Notes: generated from the letters alone by a model not told the origin. Positions 40,620 through 50,489 are shown, counted from the stretch's first letter. The stretch is 64,000 bases of DNA from Serratia marcescens (GCF_001902635.1 NZ_MJAO01000012.1:1-64000), one strand, 5' to 3'. A program made the numbers and translations.

Positions 40620-41540
40620 ATGAATTACTCATTCAAACAGCTGCGGGTGTTTGTCGCTGTCGCCCGCCACGGCAGTTTCAGCCGCGCCGGCGAGGCGATC
40701 GGCCTGACGCAATCGGCGGTCAGCCACAGCGTGAAAGAGCTGGAGGCGGAGGTTGGCGTACGCCTGTTGGATCGCACCACGCGTGAAGTGGTGCTGACCG
40801 ACGCCGGCCTGCGGCTGGCCAACCGGGTCGAACGGTTGCTGGATGAGCTGCAGGCCGCGTTGCTGGATGCGCGCAGCTTTGGCGTACAGCGCAGCGGCAC
40901 GGTGCGGGTGGCGACCAGCCAGACCATTTCCGCCCACCTGATGCCGCAGTGCATCGCCGCCGGCGAACGCCAATACCCGGAGATCCGCATCATGCTGCGC
41001 GATCAGGCGCAGCAGCAGGTGCTGCATAGTGTGCGCAATGCCGAGGTGGATTTTGGCATCGTGGTCGATCCGGTGCAGGCGGTGGATTTGGAGTGCGAAG
41101 CGGTGCTGCATGAACCGTTCCTGCTGCTGTGCCGCGACGATCATCCGTTCGCTGCGCAGCGGGCGGTACGTTGGTCGGCGTTGAACGGCTGCCGCCTGGT
41201 ATTGCAGGATTATGCGTCGGGCAGCCGGCCGTTGATCGACAGCGCGCTGAGGCAGCAGGGCGTCGAGGCGCAGGTGGTGCAGGAAATCGGCCATCCGGCC
41301 ACGCTGTTCCCGATGGTGGCAGAGGGGATTGGTATCAGCATTTTCCCGGCGTTGGCGCTGCCATTGCCGGAAGGGGGGCGCCTCAGGGTGCGACGGCTGG
41401 AGCCGGAGATCAACCGCGCGTTGATGCTGGTGCGGCGCAAGAACCGCTCGCTGACGCCGGCGGCGGAGGCCATCTGGCAGGTGGCGCGGCAGCAGGCGGC
41501 GCTGCTGCACCAGCGCCGGCAGGAAAACGCGGAATATTGA
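40620..41540 (+). CDS. yfeR: LysR-type regulator YfeR
   Basis: The 306-residue LysR regulator has a DNA-binding domain at residues 5-62 ([27 protein letters not shown]) and an effector domain about 90-295. It is divergent from yfeH as in E. coli, where YfeR is tied to osmolarity-dependent control of yfeH. An AT-rich dyad in the shared spacer is the likely operator. If the yfeH lesion is real, this regulator has lost its neighbouring target. Confidence 0.88.
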   Translation: MNYSFKQLRVFVAVARHGSFSRAGEAIGLTQSAVSHSVKELEAEVGVRLLDRTTREVVLTDAGLRLANRVERLLDELQAALLDARSFGVQRSGTVRVATSQTISAHLMPQCIAAGERQYPEIRIMLRDQAQQQVLHSVRNAEVDFGIVVDPVQAVDLECEAVLHEPFLLLCRDDHPFAAQRAVRWSALNGCRLVLQDYASGSRPLIDSALRQQGVEAQVVQEIGHPATLFPMVAEGIGISIFPALALPLPEGGRLRVRRLEPEINRALMLVRRKNRSLTPAAEAIWQVARQQAALLHQRRQENAEY

Positions 41541-41541
41541 C

Positions 41542-42009
41542 TCAGATATAGACGTCCACCGCGTTGAGCGGCGTCGGGCGGTTTACGCCGTCGCCGGATA
41601 GCGCCGCGGCTTTTTCCATTTGCTTTTGCTGCTGCTTTTCCATCTCTTCTCTCTGGATGCGTGCGATCTCGGCCTGCAGCATCCTGATCATCGCTTCGAT
41701 CTGCTGCTGCTGCTTTTCAATCTCTTTGGGATCGGCGCCGGAGTCCTTCAGCTCCACCAGTTTTTGCTGCAGAGACTGAATTTGCTGGTTCAGCGCTTTG
41801 ATGCGGGCCGAAGCGCGGCTTTCGTTGGGGTTAGCCGGTTCGTCATTGCCGTTGACGCCTCCGTTCTTCTTCGCCTTGTCGCCTTCCGGCTGGTTGTTGA
41901 CCGGTTTGGCCATCAGCAATGCACCCTGATGGCCCGGCGCGCTGAAGACGTTGCTGACGCCGGGAACGGTATTTTTGATCGGTACGATCATGGTAATGGT
42001 AGTCGACAT
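41542..42009 (-). CDS. FlxA-like coiled-coil protein
   Basis: The 155-residue protein has no signal peptide. Residues about 65-135 form a Gln/Glu/Lys-rich coiled coil with the repeated pattern QQIQSLQQKLVELKDS and KQQQQIEAMIRMLQAEIARIQ, like Pfam FlxA-like proteins. The N-terminus is polar and Asn/Gly-rich. GGAGAG precedes the ATG. It ends 1 nt beyond the convergent yfeR stop. FlxA of E. coli is under flagellar sigma-28 control, but I see no clear sigma-28 promoter here. The function is unknown. Confidence 0.65.
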   Translation of the reverse strand: MSTTITMIVPIKNTVPGVSNVFSAPGHQGALLMAKPVNNQPEGDKAKKNGGVNGNDEPANPNESRASARIKALNQQIQSLQQKLVELKDSGADPKEIEKQQQQIEAMIRMLQAEIARIQREEMEKQQQKQMEKAAALSGDGVNRPTPLNAVDVYI

Positions 42010-42061
42010 GAATGCTCTCCCTGAGTCTGGCTATCGCTGCTTAGGGTATCGGCAGCGGCGG

Positions 42062-42610
42062 CTAAATCTTTACCTGCCGCAGACGTGGCCAGCGTTGCAA
42101 CCAGCCTTTATCGAGCACGCGCTGTTCATAGGTGGGCCGATCGCCGTTCTTGGCGTTGTAGGTGATGGTGTCGTTGAACAGCGCCGCGAGGCCGAAGGGG
42201 GCGACCAGCGTGATGCTGTCGTCGGCGTTCAGGCGTGCGCCGATCGCCGTTTCCACTTCGGTCCAGAAGCTGATGGCTTCTTCGCTGTCGCGGTAGGGCG
42301 CCCGGCCGCCGCGCAGGTGCATGCGCGCCTGGTTCTTGACCGACCACGGTTGCGGCAGCCACTGTTGCAGCCGCGCCTCCAGCATGCGGTCGCGCTCGGC
42401 GTCCGGCCGTTGCGGATCGAAATGGATCACGTCGATGTCGTTGAGCGGCGTGGTGTCTACATAGCCGTGGCGCCGATCCCACACCAGATTGCGCACAAAG
42501 CCGGCGCCCAGGCACCAGTCATTCAGGCCGAGCCGGCGCACGGTGCGCAGGGCGGTCATGCGTTGGTTATCTTGTTGCAGCCAGTCGATAATTTGCCGTT
42601 GCGGTTCCAT
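42062..42610 (-). CDS. Nucleotidyltransferase family protein (NTP_transf_6)
   Basis: The 182-residue protein of the DUF925/NTP_transf_6 family starts at the ATG behind GGAGG. A nucleotidyltransferase-like core is visible: GAGFVRNLVWD (about 36-46) and the acidic pair in LNDIDVIHFDP (about 57-67). Closely related enterobacterial proteins are uncharacterised. No toxin or antitoxin partner is adjacent: the neighbours are the FlxA-like gene and divergent eutB. Confidence 0.78.
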   Translation of the reverse strand: MEPQRQIIDWLQQDNQRMTALRTVRRLGLNDWCLGAGFVRNLVWDRRHGYVDTTPLNDIDVIHFDPQRPDAERDRMLEARLQQWLPQPWSVKNQARMHLRGGRAPYRDSEEAISFWTEVETAIGARLNADDSITLVAPFGLAALFNDTITYNAKNGDRPTYEQRVLDKGWLQRWPRLRQVKI

Positions 42611-42755
42611 CACCCCTCCTTTTTTCGCGGCTACTGTAACCCGAAGCGGCAGCGGGCGAAATGGCGGCGATCGCGTTTAAATCAATTTTATTTCTCCGCT
42701 GGCTACACTTGGTGCAGGGTTTTTATCTCGTCACTCAGGGTAAGGGAGGGGAGCT

Positions 42756-44141
42756 ATGTATCAGGCAACGCTGGGCCAACGTGGCTATCGCTTCGGCGAT
42801 CTGCGCCAACTGATGGCAAAAGCCTCGCCGGCGCGTTCCGGCGATTATCTGGCAGAGGTGGCGGCGCAAAGCGCCGAAGAGCGCATGGCGGCACGTATCG
42901 CGTTGGCCGATCTGCCGCTCAAGGCGTTCCTGCAGCAGGCGTTGGTGCCTTACGAGCAGGATGAGGTGACGCGGCTGATTATCGATAGCCACGACGCCGC
43001 CGCCTTTGAACCGATCTCGCATCTCACGGTCGGCGATTTTCGCGATTGGCTGCTGAGCGAGCACGCGGACAGCGCCATGCTGGCGCGGGTGGCCGCCGGC
43101 ATTACGCCGGAGATGGCGGCGGCGGTGAGCAAGCTCATGCGTAATCAGGATCTGATCCTGGTGGCGAAGAAGTGTCGGGTGGTGACGCGCTTTCGCAATA
43201 CTATCGGCCTGCCGGGCCATCTCAGCGTGCGGTTGCAGCCCAATCACCCGACCGATAGCCTGCAGGGCATCGCCGCCAGCATGCTGGACGGTCTGCTGTA
43301 CGGCAGCGGCGACGCAGTGGTCGGCATCAATCCGGCCAGCGACAGCCTGCCGCTGCTGGAAAAGCTCAATTACATGCTGGACGACGTGATCCAGCGCTTC
43401 GCCATTCCCACCCAATCCTGCGTGCTGACCCACGTGACCAACACGCTGCGGCTGATGGAGCGCGGCGCGCCGGTGGATCTGGTGTTTCAGTCGATCGCCG
43501 GTACCGAGGCCGCCAACCGCGGCTTCGGCATCAGTTTGGCGCTGCTGGCGGAGGCGCAGCAGGCGGCGCTAAGCCTCAAGCGCGGCACGCTGGGCGACAA
43601 CGTGATGTATTTCGAAACCGGGCAGGGCAGCTGCCTGTCGGCCAACGCCCATCACGGCGTCGATCAGCAAACCTGCGAGGCGCGCGCCTATGCGGTGGCA
43701 CGCCATTTCTCGCCGCTGCTGATCAACACCGTGGTGGGGTTTATCGGCCCCGAATACCTGTATGACGGCAAGCAAATTATCCGCGCCGGGTTGGAGGACC
43801 ACTTCTGCGGCAAGTTGCTCGGCCTGCCGCTGGGCTGCGACGTCTGCTATACCAACCATGCCGAAGCCGATCAGGACGACATGGACACGCTGCTGACGCT
43901 GTTGGCCGCCGCCGGGCTGACGTTCCTGATCGGCGTGCCGGGCGCAGACGACATCATGCTCAACTACCAAAGCACCTCGTTCCATGACGCGCTCTATATC
44001 CGCGAGCTGCTGGGGCTGAAGCACGCGCCGGAGTTCGCCGCCTGGCTGGCGGCGATGAACATTACCGACGAACGTGGGCGGCTGCGTGACGCCGCCGCCA
44101 ATCATCCGCTGTTGCTGGCGCTACAGGGAGAACGCACATGA
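42756..44141 (+). CDS. eutB: Ethanolamine ammonia-lyase large subunit
   Basis: Adenosylcobalamin enzyme splitting ethanolamine to acetaldehyde and ammonia. It has 461 residues and carries the family blocks FRNTIGLPGHLSVRLQPNHP, YFETGQGSCLSANAHHG and VVGFIGPEYLYDGKQIIRAGLEDHF. It is clearly divergent from E. coli EutB but complete. A GGAGGGGAG site precedes the ATG. It is coupled to eutC by ATGA. No other eut genes (shell proteins, EutA reactivase, EutR) are present. Confidence 0.93.
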   Translation: MYQATLGQRGYRFGDLRQLMAKASPARSGDYLAEVAAQSAEERMAARIALADLPLKAFLQQALVPYEQDEVTRLIIDSHDAAAFEPISHLTVGDFRDWLLSEHADSAMLARVAAGITPEMAAAVSKLMRNQDLILVAKKCRVVTRFRNTIGLPGHLSVRLQPNHPTDSLQGIAASMLDGLLYGSGDAVVGINPASDSLPLLEKLNYMLDDVIQRFAIPTQSCVLTHVTNTLRLMERGAPVDLVFQSIAGTEAANRGFGISLALLAEAQQAALSLKRGTLGDNVMYFETGQGSCLSANAHHGVDQQTCEARAYAVARHFSPLLINTVVGFIGPEYLYDGKQIIRAGLEDHFCGKLLGLPLGCDVCYTNHAEADQDDMDTLLTLLAAAGLTFLIGVPGADDIMLNYQSTSFHDALYIRELLGLKHAPEFAAWLAAMNITDERGRLRDAAANHPLLLALQGERT

Positions 44142-44929
44142 GCAAACCGGTTCACGTCAACAGCTGGGACGCGCTGCGCGCCTTTACCGATGCGCGCATC
44201 GCGCTGGGGCGCACCGGCGCCAGCCTGCCGACCGACGAGCTACTGCGCTTCGGCCTGGCCCATGCCCAGGCGCGCGACGCGGTGCATCAGCCTTTCGACA
44301 GCGAACGGCTGGCGGCGGATCTGCACGATGTCGGTTGGCCCACGCGGGCGGTGCACAGCCAGGCCGCCGATCGTGCCGCCTATCTGCGTCGGCCGGATCT
44401 GGGGCGGCGACTGGCGACGGACAGCCGCCGCCAGCTGCTCGCTCTGCCGCCGCGCCGCATCGATCTGCTGCTGGTGGTGGCGGACGGCCTCTCTTCTAAA
44501 GCGGTGCACCGCCAGGCGCTGCCGCTGCTGCAGGCGCTGCGGCCTTATCTCGCGACGCTGGGACTGGCCGTCGCGCCGGTAGTGCTGGCGCATCAGGCGC
44601 GGGTGGCGCTGGGGGATGAGATCGGCGAATGCCTGCAAGCCCAGGCGGTGGCTGTCCTGATCGGCGAGCGGCCGGGGCTGTCGTCGCCGGATAGCCTGGG
44701 CGTCTATTTGACCTGGGGGCCGAGCGCGGGCAGAACGGACGCCGAGCGCAACTGTATCTCCAACGTGCGGCCTGAGGGACTGGATTACCCGCAGGCGGCG
44801 TTTCGCCTGGCCTGGTTGTTGGAGCAGGCGTTCCGGCGGCGATTGACCGGCGTCGAGCTCAAGGACGAGAGCGACAACCCGGCGCTGCACGGCCGGGTGA
44901 CACCGCATTACGCCCAGCTGGGCGGCTGA
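44138..44929 (+). CDS. eutC: Ethanolamine ammonia-lyase small subunit
   Basis: The 263-residue cobalamin-binding subunit is shorter at the N-terminus than E. coli EutC (295). The conserved VVADGLSSKAVHRQALPLL and the C-terminal NCISNVRPEGLDYPQAA are present. It starts on the eutB stop (ATGA). Its last 22 nt overlap the convergent LysR gene, so no terminator separates the two. Confidence 0.92.
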   Translation: MSKPVHVNSWDALRAFTDARIALGRTGASLPTDELLRFGLAHAQARDAVHQPFDSERLAADLHDVGWPTRAVHSQAADRAAYLRRPDLGRRLATDSRRQLLALPPRRIDLLLVVADGLSSKAVHRQALPLLQALRPYLATLGLAVAPVVLAHQARVALGDEIGECLQAQAVAVLIGERPGLSSPDSLGVYLTWGPSAGRTDAERNCISNVRPEGLDYPQAAFRLAWLLEQAFRRRLTGVELKDESDNPALHGRVTPHYAQLGG

Positions 44930-45810
44930 CCGATGGTTTGCTGCAGCAGGGCGGTGAAGGCCGCCAGCCGGGCGGACACCTTCGCCATCGGTCGCAGCAG
45001 ATAGATGCCTTGCTGCTCATGGCGCGGATCTTCCAGCATTTGCACCAGTCGCCCACCCTGTACGTCTGGCCCCACCACCCAGTTGGGCAGAAAGGCGATG
45101 CCGAGGCCGAGCAGCGCCGCCTGACGCTGCGCGGTAAAGTCGTCACAGCGCAGCGCCATGGTGCAGCGGCTCATCAGCGCCGCGTCGAGGATCTGCGCCC
45201 AGCAGGCCGGCTGCTGTTTGTGGTAGCGGGCGATCAGCCGATGCTGTGGCAGCGCCTCCAGATCGGGCGGCAGGCCATAGCGGGCAACGTAGGCGGGGCT
45301 GGCGCACATCACCCAGCGTTGGGTGGCGATGCGGCTGGCGTACAGTGAGCTGTCCTTCTGCTCGCCGATGCGGATGGCGGCGTCCAGCCGTTCCTGTGTC
45401 GGATCGGTCTGGCGTTCGGTCAGATCGAGGTCGACCGACAGCTGCGGATAGCGTTCCGCCAGCGTTGGCAGCAGCGGCAGTACATAGGTTTTGCCGAAGG
45501 TCGGTAGGCAGCTGATGCGCAGCGTGCCCTGCGGCGTTTCGTTCAGCGCGTTCAGCTCGGCGCGAATGCCGGTAATGTCCGTCATCAGCGTGGCGGCACG
45601 CGTCAGCAGCAGCTCACCGGCGTCGGTCAGCAACAGGCCGCGGGTGGAGCGGACGAACAGCGCGGCGCCGAGCGCGCTTTCCAGCGCGTCGATGTGGCGC
45701 ACCAGCGAGGAGGGCACCATGCCCAGCCGGCGCGCGGCGGCGGAAAAGCTGCCCAAGCGGGCCACGTCGAGAAAGATCGGCAGATGTTCAACATAACGGG
45801 CGTCATTCAT
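44908..45810 (-). CDS. LysR-type regulator, target unknown
   Basis: The 300-residue LysR regulator has a winged helix at residues 8-65 (GSFSAAARRLGMVPSSLVRHIDALE) and an effector domain about 92-295. The N-terminus belongs to the CrgA/DmlR-like group rather than to the AlsR/BudR group that usually governs acetoin genes. It converges on eutC and is divergent from budAB 451 bp away, so either set could be its target. A perfect palindrome with T-N11-A geometry touches its start codon, which suggests autoregulation. Confidence 0.8.
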   Translation of the reverse strand: MNDARYVEHLPIFLDVARLGSFSAAARRLGMVPSSLVRHIDALESALGAALFVRSTRGLLLTDAGELLLTRAATLMTDITGIRAELNALNETPQGTLRISCLPTFGKTYVLPLLPTLAERYPQLSVDLDLTERQTDPTQERLDAAIRIGEQKDSSLYASRIATQRWVMCASPAYVARYGLPPDLEALPQHRLIARYHKQQPACWAQILDAALMSRCTMALRCDDFTAQRQAALLGLGIAFLPNWVVGPDVQGGRLVQMLEDPRHEQQGIYLLRPMAKVSARLAAFTALLQQTIGQPPSWA

Positions 45811-45829
45811 TTTTGCATTATATGCAAAA
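45811..45829. promoter_or_regulatory. Palindromic LysR-type operator
   Basis: TTTTGCATTATATGCAAAA: 8-bp perfect arms and a 3-nt centre, containing TGCATTATATGCA, which fits the LysR T-N11-A rule. It directly adjoins the ATG of the LysR gene at 45810. Confidence 0.75.
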
Positions 45830-46261
45830 GCGTTTCTTATGAATACCTGCTTCTCTGCCGACGGCGCGGCGGCTACTCTGACTGCGGGTTGACGACGGGC
45901 TTCAACGCCGCCTCATCCTGGCCGTATAGAGAGAAAACGCATAAACCTCGCGGCCTTTAGCACCAAATAGCAGATGTTTTTCCCAGGCCGCGCGAGCCGC
46001 CTGCGGAGTTGATTGTCGCTCCAACACCAGATTAACCGTTCAATTTGATAACTGGTTCAGTCTCAATGATTAGTAAGCCTTTACTTTACGTCATTCTGAT
46101 CTGATGCCTGGTTATCGGCCGGCCAGCCGTGCCGGTTTTTTTGTCGCTTCAGGCTGAATCGTTCCAACTGATGAACGCGCCCTGGGCGGCATCTTGGCTC
46201 ACCGGCGGTGAGCCTTTTGAACGCGCGGAACCGCAGTTCCGCGCTGGTGGAGGAGTCAGTC
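45830..46261 (+). promoter_or_regulatory. budA promoter and structured leader
   Basis: A 432-bp gene-free region. It contains an 8-bp inverted repeat CGCGGCCT/AGGCCGCG (45949-45956, 45985-45992). Three hairpins follow: one with a T-run (46119-46142, stem CCGGC/GCCGG), one GGCTCACC/GGTGAGCC (46196-46214) followed by TTTTG, and one GCGCGGAAC/GTTCCGCGC (46223-46244) that ends two bases before the budA ribosome site. The first looks like an intrinsic terminator within a leader. Confidence 0.6.
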
Positions 46262-47041
46262 ATGTACGAAAAACACGGGTGTTCCTGTGCGCGCCATTTG
46301 GCGCAGGGTTTCGCCAGGCAGTCGATCAACGCCGGGGAGGGCGAAATCTATCAAATCTCGCTGATGAGTGCGCTCATCGATGGGGTCTATGAAGGGGAGA
46401 CCACCATTGCCGAACTGCTCAAGCACGGCGATTTCGGCCTCGGCACCTTCAATCATCTGGACGGCGAACTGATCGCTTTCGACCAGGAAATACACCAGCT
46501 GCGCGCCGACGGCAGCGCCCGCCCAGCCGGCCTGCAACAGAAAACCCCCTTCGCCGTCGTCACCTTTTTCCAGCCCAGCGTCAGCCAGCAGTTCGAGCGG
46601 CCGATCACCAAGGCGCAGCTGCACCAGTGCATCGACGAGCAGGTCGCCTCGCCGAATCTGTTTTGCGCGGTGCGGGTCGATGGCGAGTTCAGCCATGTGG
46701 AAACCCGCACCGTGCCGCGCCAGGAGCGGCCTTACCGCCCGATGCTGGAGGCGATAGCCGAGCAGCCGACGTTCTCGTTCCACCAGCGGCGCGGCACGCT
46801 GGTCGGCTTCCGCTCGCCGGACTATATGCAGGGCATCGGCGTGGCCGGTTACCACGAACACTTCGTTACCGACGACCGCAGCGGCGGCGGCCACGTGCTG
46901 GACTACCAGCTCGATCATGGCCGTCTGCAGTTCGGCGTCATCACTCGTCTCAATCTTCAGTTGCCGCATGATGCGGATTTCTTGCGCGCCAACCTCTGCC
47001 CAGAGGATTTGGATCGCGCGATTCGTTCCGCCGAGGGCTAA
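46262..47041 (+). CDS. budA: Acetolactate decarboxylase
   Basis: Converts 2-acetolactate to acetoin in the butanediol pathway. It has 259 residues from the ATG at 46262, which follows GGAGGAG. The ORF is open further upstream, but those starts lie in the leader hairpins. The metal site is visible in [19 protein letters not shown] (three His) and the preceding [14 protein letters not shown]. It lies 32 nt before budB. In Serratia these genes (also called slaB/slaA) direct carbon away from acids. Confidence 0.94.
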   Translation: MYEKHGCSCARHLAQGFARQSINAGEGEIYQISLMSALIDGVYEGETTIAELLKHGDFGLGTFNHLDGELIAFDQEIHQLRADGSARPAGLQQKTPFAVVTFFQPSVSQQFERPITKAQLHQCIDEQVASPNLFCAVRVDGEFSHVETRTVPRQERPYRPMLEAIAEQPTFSFHQRRGTLVGFRSPDYMQGIGVAGYHEHFVTDDRSGGGHVLDYQLDHGRLQFGVITRLNLQLPHDADFLRANLCPEDLDRAIRSAEG

Positions 47042-47073
47042 CCCCGGCGATCGTTTTCTTAGGAGGTGGAACC

Positions 47074-48759
47074 ATGGCACAGGAAAAAACAGGCAATGAT
47101 TGGCAATGCGGCGCCGATTTGGTGGTGAAAAATCTGGAAGCGCAGGGCGTCAAACACGTTTTCGGCATTCCGGGCGCCAAGATCGACCGGGTGTTCGACT
47201 CGCTGGAGGACGCGCCGTCGATCGAAACGGTGGTGGTGCGGCATGAGGCCAACGCGGCCTTTATGGCGGCGGCGGTCGGCCGCCTGACCGGCAAGGCCGG
47301 GGTGGCGCTGGTCACCTCCGGGCCGGGCAGCTCCAACCTGATCACCGGGCTGGCCACCGCCACGTCGGAAGGGGACGCGGTGGTGGCCTTCGGCGGGGCG
47401 GTGAAGCGCGCCGACAGCCTGAAGCAGACGCACCAGAGCATGGATACCGTCAGCATGTTCCGGCCGGTGACCAAGTATTGCGCCGAAGTGCATGCCGGTT
47501 CGGCGATTTCCGAGGTGATCGCCAACGCCTTTCGCCGCGCCGAGTTTGGTCGGCCGGGAGCATCGTTCGTCAGCCTGCCGATGGATATCGTCAATGAACC
47601 GGTTAGCGCGCCGGTGCTGGCCGGTTGCCGCTTGCCGCGCATGGGCGCCGCGGCGGCGGACGACATTCAGGCAGCGGTGAAACTGATCCGGCAGGCCAAA
47701 TGCCCGGTATTGCTGCTCGGCTTGCAGGCCAGCCGGCCTGAGAACAGCGAGGCGGTGCGCCATCTGCTGTACCGTACCCATATGCCGGTGGTCGGCACCT
47801 ATCAGGCGGCGGGGGTGATCGACGTCAACCACTTCGCCCGTTTTGCCGGCCGCGTCGGCCTGTTCAACAACCAGCCGGCCGATCAGCTGTTGCAGAAGGC
47901 CGATCTGGTAGTGAGCGTCGGCTATGATCCGATCGAATACGATCCCTGCATGTGGAACAGCCACGGGCGGCTGAAGCTGGTGCACATCGACGTGCTGCCG
48001 GCGGATATCGATACCTGCTATCGGCCGGACGTCGAGCTGGTGGGCAACATCAGCGCCACGCTGAACATGATGACCGAAACGTTCAATGAGGCGGTATGCG
48101 TGCCGCCGGAGGTGGAACTGATCCTCACCGATCTCGGCCGCCAGCGTACTGAACTGGCGGAGCGCGCCGCGCGCCGCGGCGGCATGCCGATCCACCCGCT
48201 GCGCATCGTCAAGGAGCTGCAGGATATCGTCAGCGACGACGTAACCCTGTGCGTGGACATGGGCAGCTTCCACATCTGGATCGCCCGCTATCTTTACAGC
48301 TTCCGTGCCCGCCAGCTGTTGATCTCCAACGGCCAGCAAACCATGGGGGTGGCGTTGCCGTGGGCTATCGGCGCGGCGTTGGTACGCCCGGGCGACAAGG
48401 TGGTGTCGATCTCCGGCGACGGCGGGTTCATGCAGTCGAGCATGGAGTTGGAGACTGCGGTGCGGCTGAAAAACAACATCGTGCACGTGATTTGGGTCGA
48501 TAACGCCTACAACATGGTGGAGATGCAGGAAGTGAACAAATACCGGCGCAAATCCGGCGTGGAGTTTGGGCCGATTGACTTCAAGGCCTACGCGGAATCC
48601 TGCGGCGCGGTGGGTTTCGCCGTGCAGTCGGTGGAGGATCTGCGGCCGATGCTGCGCAAGGCGATGGCGATCCAGGGGCCGGTAGTGGTGGCCATCCCGG
48701 TCGACTATGCCGACAACTATAAGCTGATGGCGCAGATGAACTTCAGCCAGATGATTTAA
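47074..48759 (+). CDS. budB: Catabolic acetolactate synthase
   Basis: Thiamine diphosphate enzyme joining two pyruvates to 2-acetolactate. It has 561 residues. The cofactor glutamate is in [10 protein letters not shown], and the TPP/Mg motif is [22 protein letters not shown]. The protein belongs to the AlsS/BudB class, which lacks FAD and a regulatory subunit. AGGAGG precedes the ATG. It is second in the budAB operon, with a hairpin terminator 28 nt after the stop. budC is not adjacent. Confidence 0.94.
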   Translation: MAQEKTGNDWQCGADLVVKNLEAQGVKHVFGIPGAKIDRVFDSLEDAPSIETVVVRHEANAAFMAAAVGRLTGKAGVALVTSGPGSSNLITGLATATSEGDAVVAFGGAVKRADSLKQTHQSMDTVSMFRPVTKYCAEVHAGSAISEVIANAFRRAEFGRPGASFVSLPMDIVNEPVSAPVLAGCRLPRMGAAAADDIQAAVKLIRQAKCPVLLLGLQASRPENSEAVRHLLYRTHMPVVGTYQAAGVIDVNHFARFAGRVGLFNNQPADQLLQKADLVVSVGYDPIEYDPCMWNSHGRLKLVHIDVLPADIDTCYRPDVELVGNISATLNMMTETFNEAVCVPPEVELILTDLGRQRTELAERAARRGGMPIHPLRIVKELQDIVSDDVTLCVDMGSFHIWIARYLYSFRARQLLISNGQQTMGVALPWAIGAALVRPGDKVVSISGDGGFMQSSMELETAVRLKNNIVHVIWVDNAYNMVEMQEVNKYRRKSGVEFGPIDFKAYAESCGAVGFAVQSVEDLRPMLRKAMAIQGPVVVAIPVDYADNYKLMAQMNFSQMI

Positions 48760-48786
48760 TTTCATCATCATCGTGCCGTTTCACCG

Positions 48787-48817
48787 GGGCAGGCCGCTTG
48801 CGCGCCTGCCCGCTTTT
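48787..48817 (+). terminator. Terminator after budB
   Basis: GGGCAGGC (48787-48794) with GCCTGCCC (48804-48811), followed by GCTTTTA. Confidence 0.75.
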
Positions 48818-48902
48818 ATGCGCGGATTTTGTCCTTTACATCGCTAACTGCATGATTTATTGCTATCCGTTGGGCTGTTTTTTCACCACTGGGGATAGCA
48901 CA

Positions 48903-50489
48903 ATGAAAAGAAAAGCAATAACGATCGGGCTGCTGGCGTTGGCGATTGCCGGCGGCGCGCGGGCCAATACGCTGGTCTACTGTTCCGAAGGCTCGCCGGA
49001 AGGTTTCAACCCGCAGCTGTTCACCTCCGGCACCACGGTAGACGCCAGTTCGGCGGCGATCTACAACCGGCTGGTGGACTTCAAACCCGGCACCGTCGAG
49101 CTGCAACCCAGCCTGGCAGAAAGCTGGGAAGTGAGTGAAGACGGCAAGCGCTATACCTTCCATCTGCGCAAGGGTGTGGCATTCCAGAGCAATAAATATT
49201 TCACGCCTACCCGCGATTTCAACGCCGATGACGTCATCTTCTCGTTTATGCGGCAGAAGGACGCCAACAACCCGTATCACAAGGTTTCCAACGGCGCCTA
49301 CACCAACTTCGAGTCGATGGAGTTCGGCACGCTGATCGACCGGATCGTCAAGGTGGACGAGCACACCGTGCGCTTTGAGCTCTCCCGCGCCGAGGCGCCG
49401 TTCGTCGCCGATCTGGGCATGTATTTTGCCACTATTTTTTCAGCGGAATATGCCGACGCGATGCTGAAAGCCGGCACGCCGCAGCGGGTGGACAACGATC
49501 CGATCGGCACCGGGCCGTTCCAGCTGGTGCAGTACCAGAAGGACGCGAAAATCCTCTATAAGGCGTTCGATCGTTACTGGGAAGGCAAACCGCAGATCGA
49601 CCGGCTGGTGTTTTCGATCACGCCGGATGCGACGGTGCGTTACGCCAAGCTGCAAAAGAACGAGTGCCAGGTGATGCCGTTCCCCAACCCGGCGGATCTG
49701 GCGCGGATGCGCCAGGACGGCAACATTCAGGTGATGGAAAAATCCGGCTTGAATATCGGCTTCCTGGCGTTCAACACCCAGAAAAAACCGTTGGATAACG
49801 TCAAGGTACGCCAGGCGTTGGCACTGGCGGTCAACAAGCCGGCGATTATCGACGCGGTGTTCCACGGCGCCGGCCAGCCGGCCAAGAACCTGCTGCCGCC
49901 GACCCAGTGGGGCAGCAACGCGCAGCTTGAAGACTACCCGTATTCGCCGGAGCGGGCGAAACAGCTGTTGCAGGAAGCCGGGCTGGGGCAGGGGTTCGAC
50001 ATCGATCTGTGGGCGATGCCGGTGCAGCGACCCTATAACCCCAACGCCAAACGCATGGCGGAGATGATCCAGGCCGATTGGGCCAACATCGGCGTGCGTG
50101 CCAAAATCGTCACCTTCGAGTGGGGCGAATATTTGCAGCGGATTAAAAACGGCGAGCACCAGACTGCGCTGATGGGCTGGACCACCGCCAATGGCGATCC
50201 GGACAACTTCTTCGGCCCACTGTTCACCTGCGCTTCGCTCGGTGGCTCCAACTCGGCGAAATGGTGCTACAAACCGTTCGACCAACTGATCCTGCAGGCG
50301 CGTGAAGAGAACGATCACGCCAAGCGGGTGGCGATGTACCAGCAGGCGCAGGTGATGATGCACGATCAGATGCCGGCGCTGATGATCGCGCATTCGACCC
50401 TCTTCGAACCGGTGCGCAAGGAAGTGAAAGGTTACGAGGTCGACCCGTTCGGCAAGCACATCTTCAAACAGGTGTCGCTGGAGAAGTAA
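48903..50489 (+). CDS. DppA-like periplasmic peptide-binding protein, orphan
   Basis: The 528-residue substrate-binding protein of the family-5 (oligopeptide) ABC class has signal peptide MKRKAITIGLLALAIAGGARA. The mature start NTLVYCSEGSPEGFNPQLF is nearly that of E. coli DppA, and similarity extends to the end (PVRKEVKGYEVDPFGKH). DppA binds dipeptides and also haem. No dppBCDF genes follow: the next genes are VOC and EVE proteins, so it must feed a transporter encoded elsewhere or act alone. I choose the ATG at 48903 over an upstream in-frame start, because it begins the signal peptide. Confidence 0.88.
   Translation: MKRKAITIGLLALAIAGGARANTLVYCSEGSPEGFNPQLFTSGTTVDASSAAIYNRLVDFKPGTVELQPSLAESWEVSEDGKRYTFHLRKGVAFQSNKYFTPTRDFNADDVIFSFMRQKDANNPYHKVSNGAYTNFESMEFGTLIDRIVKVDEHTVRFELSRAEAPFVADLGMYFATIFSAEYADAMLKAGTPQRVDNDPIGTGPFQLVQYQKDAKILYKAFDRYWEGKPQIDRLVFSITPDATVRYAKLQKNECQVMPFPNPADLARMRQDGNIQVMEKSGLNIGFLAFNTQKKPLDNVKVRQALALAVNKPAIIDAVFHGAGQPAKNLLPPTQWGSNAQLEDYPYSPERAKQLLQEAGLGQGFDIDLWAMPVQRPYNPNAKRMAEMIQADWANIGVRAKIVTFEWGEYLQRIKNGEHQTALMGWTTANGDPDNFFGPLFTCASLGGSNSAKWCYKPFDQLILQAREENDHAKRVAMYQQAQVMMHDQMPALMIAHSTLFEPVRKEVKGYEVDPFGKHIFKQVSLEK

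Noticed and set aside
44908-45810. Calling the LysR gene budR/slaR
   Set aside because: It is 451 bp from budA and divergent, but its N-terminus belongs to the CrgA/DmlR-like group rather than AlsR/BudR. The evidence is insufficient for a name.
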